Part shown: one piece after another, positions 60,629 through 64,000 of the stretch
Layout of the letters: every line of letters starts with the position of its first letter
How positions within the stretch are numbered: position 1 is the stretch's first letter
Assembly: GCA_001464815.1 (NCBI GenBank)
Contig: LNDW01000011.1
Span: forward strand, 1-64,000
From: Betaproteobacteria bacterium Ga0077527
GTDB lineage: Bacteria > Pseudomonadota > Gammaproteobacteria > Burkholderiales > SG8-41
Direction: 5' to 3'
DNA: 64,000 bases
Notes under the pieces: generated by a model
What the model was told of the DNA's origin: nothing
Database searches by the model: none
Seen by the model: the letters and a program-made list of their open reading frames with translations, nothing else
Made by a program: the position numbers and the translations under genes

Positions 60629-61585
60629 ATGCAATTAAAACAATCGGTTATTGGGGCAATCCTGGCCTGTGTGCCGTTCGCAGCGTTGGCGCAGGCCTGG
60701 CCGGCGAAGCCGGTGACGATGCTGGTGTGGTCGGCGGCCGGCTCGCCAGTGGACATTTACGGTCGCACCCTTGCCAGGCTGCTCACCGCCGAACTGGGGC
60801 AGAACGTGGTGGTGGAAAACCGCACCGGCGGCTCCGGCATCGTGATGGTCAATTCGCTGGTGCGCGCGCCGGCTGACGGCTACACCATCGCCGCCAACAC
60901 CCTCTCGCTGGCGACGCTGTTCAGCGAGAAGACCGCGCAGTTCAAGCTCGATGACCTGCAGATGGTGGCGCGCTCGCAGATCGACCCCTACGGCCTGATC
61001 GTGCACACCTCCACGCCGTTCAGGACCATCGAGCAGTTCGTCGCCTTCGCGCGCAAGAAGCCCGGCTATCTCAACGTGGCCGGGCCGTTCGCGATCAGCT
61101 CGCACCGCGTGGCCTGGGAGGTGTTTGCCGATGTCGCCAAATTCAAGACCACCTGGGTGCCTTATCCCGGCGGCGGCCCGGCGCTGACGGCGATTGCCGG
61201 CGGCCACGTGGATGCCGCGGCGACCAATCCCGGTAACGTGAAACCGATGATCGACGCCGGCAAGGTGCGCGTGATCGCGGTGTCTTCTGAGAAGCGGCTG
61301 GAGGATTTCCCCGACGTGCCGACCTACCGGGAAAAAGGCTGGGACGTGGTGCGTTACCAGTGGCGCGGCATCATGGTCCGCGCCGGCACGCCGCGTCCGG
61401 TGGTGGACCGCCTCGCCTCGGCGATCCAGAAGGCGCAGCAGGCGCCGGCCTGGAAAACCTATCTGCAGCAGGTGTCGCAGCTTGACGGCTTCCAGGGACC
61501 GGAAGCCTTCCGCGCGCAACTGCTGCAGGACATCAAGGAAACCGAGGTGGTGAAGAAAAAGCTCGGCCTTGTGGAAACACAGTAA
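60629..61585 (+). CDS. Bug/TctC-family receptor 11, atypical ligand loop
   Basis: A 318-residue exported binding protein with a signal peptide (1-22, ending ALAQA). Family features are KPVTMLVWSAAGSPVDIYGR and VVVENRTGGSG, but the canonical PPGG loop is SAAGSP and the VPYKGG block is VPYPGGGP. Receptor 10 shares the SAAG variant. GGAGGGGGA ribosome site. It lies in the aconitase-type cluster and probably delivers that pathway's substrate. Confidence 0.88.
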   Translation: MQLKQSVIGAILACVPFAALAQAWPAKPVTMLVWSAAGSPVDIYGRTLARLLTAELGQNVVVENRTGGSGIVMVNSLVRAPADGYTIAANTLSLATLFSEKTAQFKLDDLQMVARSQIDPYGLIVHTSTPFRTIEQFVAFARKKPGYLNVAGPFAISSHRVAWEVFADVAKFKTTWVPYPGGGPALTAIAGGHVDAAATNPGNVKPMIDAGKVRVIAVSSEKRLEDFPDVPTYREKGWDVVRYQWRGIMVRAGTPRPVVDRLASAIQKAQQAPAWKTYLQQVSQLDGFQGPEAFRAQLLQDIKETEVVKKKLGLVETQ

Positions 61586-61627
61586 TCAATTAACGGGATG
61601 GACAGGATGGACAGGATTTTCAGGATA
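61584..61627. repeat. Dispersed GGATGGACAGGAT repeat, copy 1
   Basis: AATCAATTAAC followed by GGGATGGACAGGATGGACAGGATTTTCAGGAT: tandem 10-11-base ACAGGATGG-type units. A similar element, again preceded by AATCAATT, is at 63849-63880. It ends six bases before the next start codon and supplies that gene's weak ribosome site. Confidence 0.7.
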
Positions 61628-61632
61628 AAACG

Positions 61633-62526
61633 ATGACGACATTGACGGTACGGCAGCAGTTGCGAAAACGGCTCACCGAGGGCGGCATGATCGTGGCGCC
61701 AGGGATTTATGACGCCTATGGCGCGCGGATGGTGGAGAAGGCCGGATTTGAGGCGGTGTACATGACCGGCAACGGCGTGTCGGCCTGCCTGCTTGGTCAG
61801 CCCGATGTCGGCATGGTTGACCTGTCGCTGTTCGCGGCACATGCGCACCGCGCGGCGGCCTGCGTGAACATTCCGCTGATCTGTGATGCAGATACCGGTT
61901 ACGGCAATGCGGTGAACGTCAAGCACACCGTACGTGAGTTCGAGTCCGCCGGTGTTGCCGCGATCCACATTGAAGACCAGGTGATGCCCAAGCGCTGCGG
62001 CCATCTGCCGGGTTCACGTCCGGTGGTGTCGCTGGCGGAGCACGCCGGCAAGATCGAAGCCGCGGCGGCGGCGCGCCGCGATCCGGATTTCATCATCATC
62101 GCGCGCACCGATGCGGCGACCGGGTTGGGACTGGATGAGGCCATCCGCCGCGGCCAGGCCTACCGCAAGGCCGGTGCCGATGTGGTGTTTGTTGAACTGA
62201 AGAACAGCCCGACCATCCTCGACGACCTGAAGCGGGTGACGGCAGAGTCCGGCGCGCCCTGCCTGGTCAATATCGACGGCGGTGGCAAGCTTGGTGAGCT
62301 CACGGTGCCGGAAATCGAGGCGCTGGGTTTTCGTATTGCGATTTTCCCCGGACTCGCGCGTAATGCCGCCGGTTTTGCGATCAGCCATGCGCTGGGCACA
62401 CTGAAGCGCGACGGCAATACCAAGGCGGTGCGCGACCGCATGCTGACGATGAAGGAGTACAACGAAATCCTCGATCTTGGCGCGGTGGAGGATTGGGAAA
62501 AACGCTTCATGCAAAACCGGCAGTAA
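61633..62526 (+). CDS. Isocitrate lyase/PEP mutase-family lyase (methylisocitrate-lyase-like)
   Basis: A 297-residue TIM-barrel lyase. Motifs are CDADTGYGN (metal-binding Asp), HIEDQVMPKRCGH with the catalytic-loop Cys (C122) of the KKCGH motif in KRCGH form, and IIARTDAA. Members cleave 2-methylisocitrate to pyruvate and succinate, or decarboxylate oxaloacetate-type acids. Following an aconitase-type hydratase, it would provide the C-C cleavage step of a methylcitrate-like route. Starts at ATG 61633 at the end of a dispersed repeat. Confidence 0.88.
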   Translation: MTTLTVRQQLRKRLTEGGMIVAPGIYDAYGARMVEKAGFEAVYMTGNGVSACLLGQPDVGMVDLSLFAAHAHRAAACVNIPLICDADTGYGNAVNVKHTVREFESAGVAAIHIEDQVMPKRCGHLPGSRPVVSLAEHAGKIEAAAAARRDPDFIIIARTDAATGLGLDEAIRRGQAYRKAGADVVFVELKNSPTILDDLKRVTAESGAPCLVNIDGGGKLGELTVPEIEALGFRIAIFPGLARNAAGFAISHALGTLKRDGNTKAVRDRMLTMKEYNEILDLGAVEDWEKRFMQNRQ

Positions 62527-62623
62527 TTTGCATGTGTTGATGATTTTTATTTAAGTAATTGTTTTTAAACAATATTTTATTAATAGTCAAGGTTGGCACA
62601 AGCTGACCACCGGAGTCCCAGCA
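62527..62623. other. A+T-rich intergenic island with 7-bp inverted repeat
   Basis: About 60 bases nearly without G/C. ATTGTTT-TT-AAACAAT (62558-62573) is a perfect inverted repeat. It may carry the promoter or an operator of the hydroxyacid oxidase gene; no clear -35/-10 pair was assigned. Confidence 0.35.
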
Positions 62624-63847
62624 ATGGCCGCATCCCGCAAGAGCAAAAAGACCGCCAGCAAAAAATCCGCAGCCGCCAACACCCGCGCTGCCGCCAAACC
62701 CGCCGCTCGCAAGAGCGCGGCCAAGCCTGCGAAAAAATCATCCAATCCGCTGGGCCTGGAGAAAAAAGTCCCCGGCCAGTTCGATACCCTGCAGGAAATC
62801 GCGCTTGCAGCCTGGCGCAAGATGCCGGCGCCGGTGTGGGAGCACCTGATGGGTGGTTCCGATTCGGAGATGACGCTGCGCCGTAACCGCGCCAGCCTTG
62901 ATGCACTGGCACTGCGCCAGCGTGTGCTGGTCGATGTGCGCCAGATCGACATGAGCACCTCACTGCTCGGCCAGGCGATGACCATTCCGGTGTTTCCGGC
63001 GCCGGTCGGCGGCTTTCTGAGCAAGGTGCACCACGAAGGCGGCCCGGCGGTTGCGCGTGCCGCGGTGTCGCGCGGCACCACGGCTTTTATTGCCACGGCG
63101 GCCAAGCCCAGCCTCGAGGCGGCGCAGCAGGCGGTGGACCGCAGGCTGGTGTTCCAGCTTTATGTGCGCGGCGACCGGACCTGGATTGAAGGTGTGCTCG
63201 ACCGCGTCAAGGCGGCGAAATACGCTGCGCTGTGCGTGACGGTGGACCGCAATTACTACGGCCGCCGCGAGCGCGACATTGTCAGCGGCCTGCCGGTGAA
63301 GGAGGGCTTTGGCGACCAGTCGTACCAGGCCAGCCTGAACTGGAAGGATCTGGTGTGGATGAAGGAGCGTGTCGGCCTGCCGCTGATCGCCAAGGGTGTG
63401 GCCACCGCCGAAGACGCCGAGCTGGCTGTTGAACACGGCGCTGATGTGGTCTATGTCTCCAATCATGGTGGCCGTCAGCTCGACCACGGCCAGGGCGGCG
63501 CCGAGGTGCTGGCCGAAGTGGTGAGGGCGGTGGCGGGGCGCGCCGAAGTGCTCGCCGACGGCGGCGTGATGCGCGGCACCGACGTGGTGAAAATGCTCTG
63601 CCTCGGCGCGCGCGCCGTGGGCGTGGGCAAGCTGCTCGGACTGGCGCTGTCGGCCGGTGGCGAGGCCGGGGTGGCGCGCATGCTCGAGTTGATGGAAATC
63701 GAGATTCGCCATGTGCTGGGCCTGATGGGCGTCACGTCCATCAAACAGCTCGGCCCGCAGTGGCTGCGTGAGGTGCCGGTACTCGGCACGCCGAGCTCGA
63801 TCAGCGCCTACCCGCTGCTTGAAGATGCGGTACGCCGCGGACGTTAA
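62624..63847 (+). CDS. FMN-dependent alpha-hydroxy acid oxidase/dehydrogenase with histone-like N-terminal tail
   Basis: A 407-residue protein. Residues ~45-405 are an FMN-binding barrel of the lactate/glycolate/mandelate oxidase family. The catalytic base is H281 in SNHGGRQLDHG, preceded by the conserved Lys in PLIAKGV, and GGVMRGTDVVKML binds FMN phosphate. It oxidises a 2-hydroxy acid to the 2-oxo acid. The first 40 residues are an unusual Lys/Ala/Arg-rich tail (13 basic residues) like histone H1 or AlgP repeats, not part of the enzyme family. It follows the lyase gene and would handle a hydroxy-acid product. Confidence 0.88.
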   Translation: MAASRKSKKTASKKSAAANTRAAAKPAARKSAAKPAKKSSNPLGLEKKVPGQFDTLQEIALAAWRKMPAPVWEHLMGGSDSEMTLRRNRASLDALALRQRVLVDVRQIDMSTSLLGQAMTIPVFPAPVGGFLSKVHHEGGPAVARAAVSRGTTAFIATAAKPSLEAAQQAVDRRLVFQLYVRGDRTWIEGVLDRVKAAKYAALCVTVDRNYYGRRERDIVSGLPVKEGFGDQSYQASLNWKDLVWMKERVGLPLIAKGVATAEDAELAVEHGADVVYVSNHGGRQLDHGQGGAEVLAEVVRAVAGRAEVLADGGVMRGTDVVKMLCLGARAVGVGKLLGLALSAGGEAGVARMLELMEIEIRHVLGLMGVTSIKQLGPQWLREVPVLGTPSSISAYPLLEDAVRRGR

Positions 63848-63848
63848 C

Positions 63849-63880
63849 AATCAATTTACAGGATGGACAGGATGATCAGG
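63849..63880. repeat. Dispersed GGATGGACAGGAT repeat, copy 2
   Basis: AATCAATTTAC followed by AGGATGGACAGGATGATCAGG, matching the element at 61584-61627 in both the AATCAATT lead and the ACAGGAT units. It runs up to the start codon of the last receptor gene. Confidence 0.7.
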
Positions 63881-64000
63881 ATGAACTGCAAAAAGACGGT
63901 GATGCTGGCTGCGATGTTGGCTGTATCGGCGCTGCCGGCACAGGCGCAGACGGCGGAAAACTATCCGGTGAAACCGGTGCGCATGGTGGTGCCCTTCGCG
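63881..64000 (+). CDS. Bug/TctC-family tripartite tricarboxylate receptor 12 (N-terminus, cut by window edge)
   Basis: Forty codons are present: a signal peptide (MNCKKTVMLAAMLAVSALPA, then QAQ) and the beginning of the mature receptor with the family's first strand NYPVKPVRMVVPFA. The start at 63881 is preferred; an in-frame ATG at 63872 would add three residues. The rest lies beyond the window. Twelfth receptor of this family in 64 kb, placed after the hydroxyacid oxidase gene. Confidence 0.88.
   Translation, partial: MNCKKTVMLAAMLAVSALPAQAQTAENYPVKPVRMVVPFA

Overview
The window is GC-rich, gene-dense bacterial DNA that looks like a betaproteobacterium of the Burkholderiales type. The main grounds are twelve tripartite-tricarboxylate (Bug/TctC) periplasmic receptors, scattered as orphans among small catabolic operons, plus TcuA/TcuB-type tricarballylate oxidation genes and many organic-acid enzymes. 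No rRNA, tRNA, CRISPR array, phage or transposase gene was seen. About 51 protein genes are supported, including one 58-residue exported peptide.

Layout. 1-2.0 kb: tail of an alpha/beta hydrolase, an amidohydrolase and a MOSC protein. 1.84-3.4 kb: a promoter and tandem glycine riboswitch in front of a D-amino-acid/glycine dehydrogenase. 3.6-7.7 kb: an operon with a well-defined promoter/operator (TauD-type dioxygenase, GntR/FCD regulator, Bug receptor, enolase-superfamily enzyme) closed by a terminator. 7.7-11 kb: SMP-30 lactonase, fluoroacetate-dehalogenase-like hydrolase, MFS carrier. 11-14.8 kb: Bug receptor divergent from tcuAB. 15-27.3 kb: a long plus-strand cluster with two cytoplasmic GGT-fold hydrolases, two Bug receptors, an FAD amine dehydrogenase, an MmgE/PrpD enzyme, a three-subunit opine-oxidase-like dehydrogenase and an MFS carrier. 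27.3-37.3 kb: 2-hydroxyacid dehydrogenase, PrpD/PrpF pair, Bug, crotonase, ADP-forming acyl-CoA synthetase, Bug, and an LDH2-family protein. 37.4-47.8 kb: mostly minus strand (orphan antitoxin-like regulator, amidohydrolase, CoA transferase, Bug; a plus-strand SGNH/cupin/unknown trio; two Bugs, PdxA-like, PrpD-like). 47.9-52.4 kb: HpaI-type aldolase, BKACE enzyme, Cys-rich peptide, GlcG-like protein, atypical Bug, SDR. 52.5-64 kb: a lone type-I-secretion ABC exporter, then aconitase A, a LeuC/LeuD-type hydratase, enolase-superfamily enzyme, atypical Bug, isocitrate-lyase-family enzyme, FMN hydroxyacid oxidase and the start of a further Bug.

The genes read as a series of receptor-plus-enzyme modules for carboxylic, hydroxy and amino acids that feed central metabolism. 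The Bug receptors have no TctA/TctB membrane partners here, so they presumably share a transporter encoded elsewhere or act as sensors. Several enzymes depart from their family's catalytic signature: the LDH2, SDR, crotonase and GGT-like proteins. This suggests new substrates or chemistry. The intergenic DNA carries several families of short dispersed palindromic repeats, two of them present twice.
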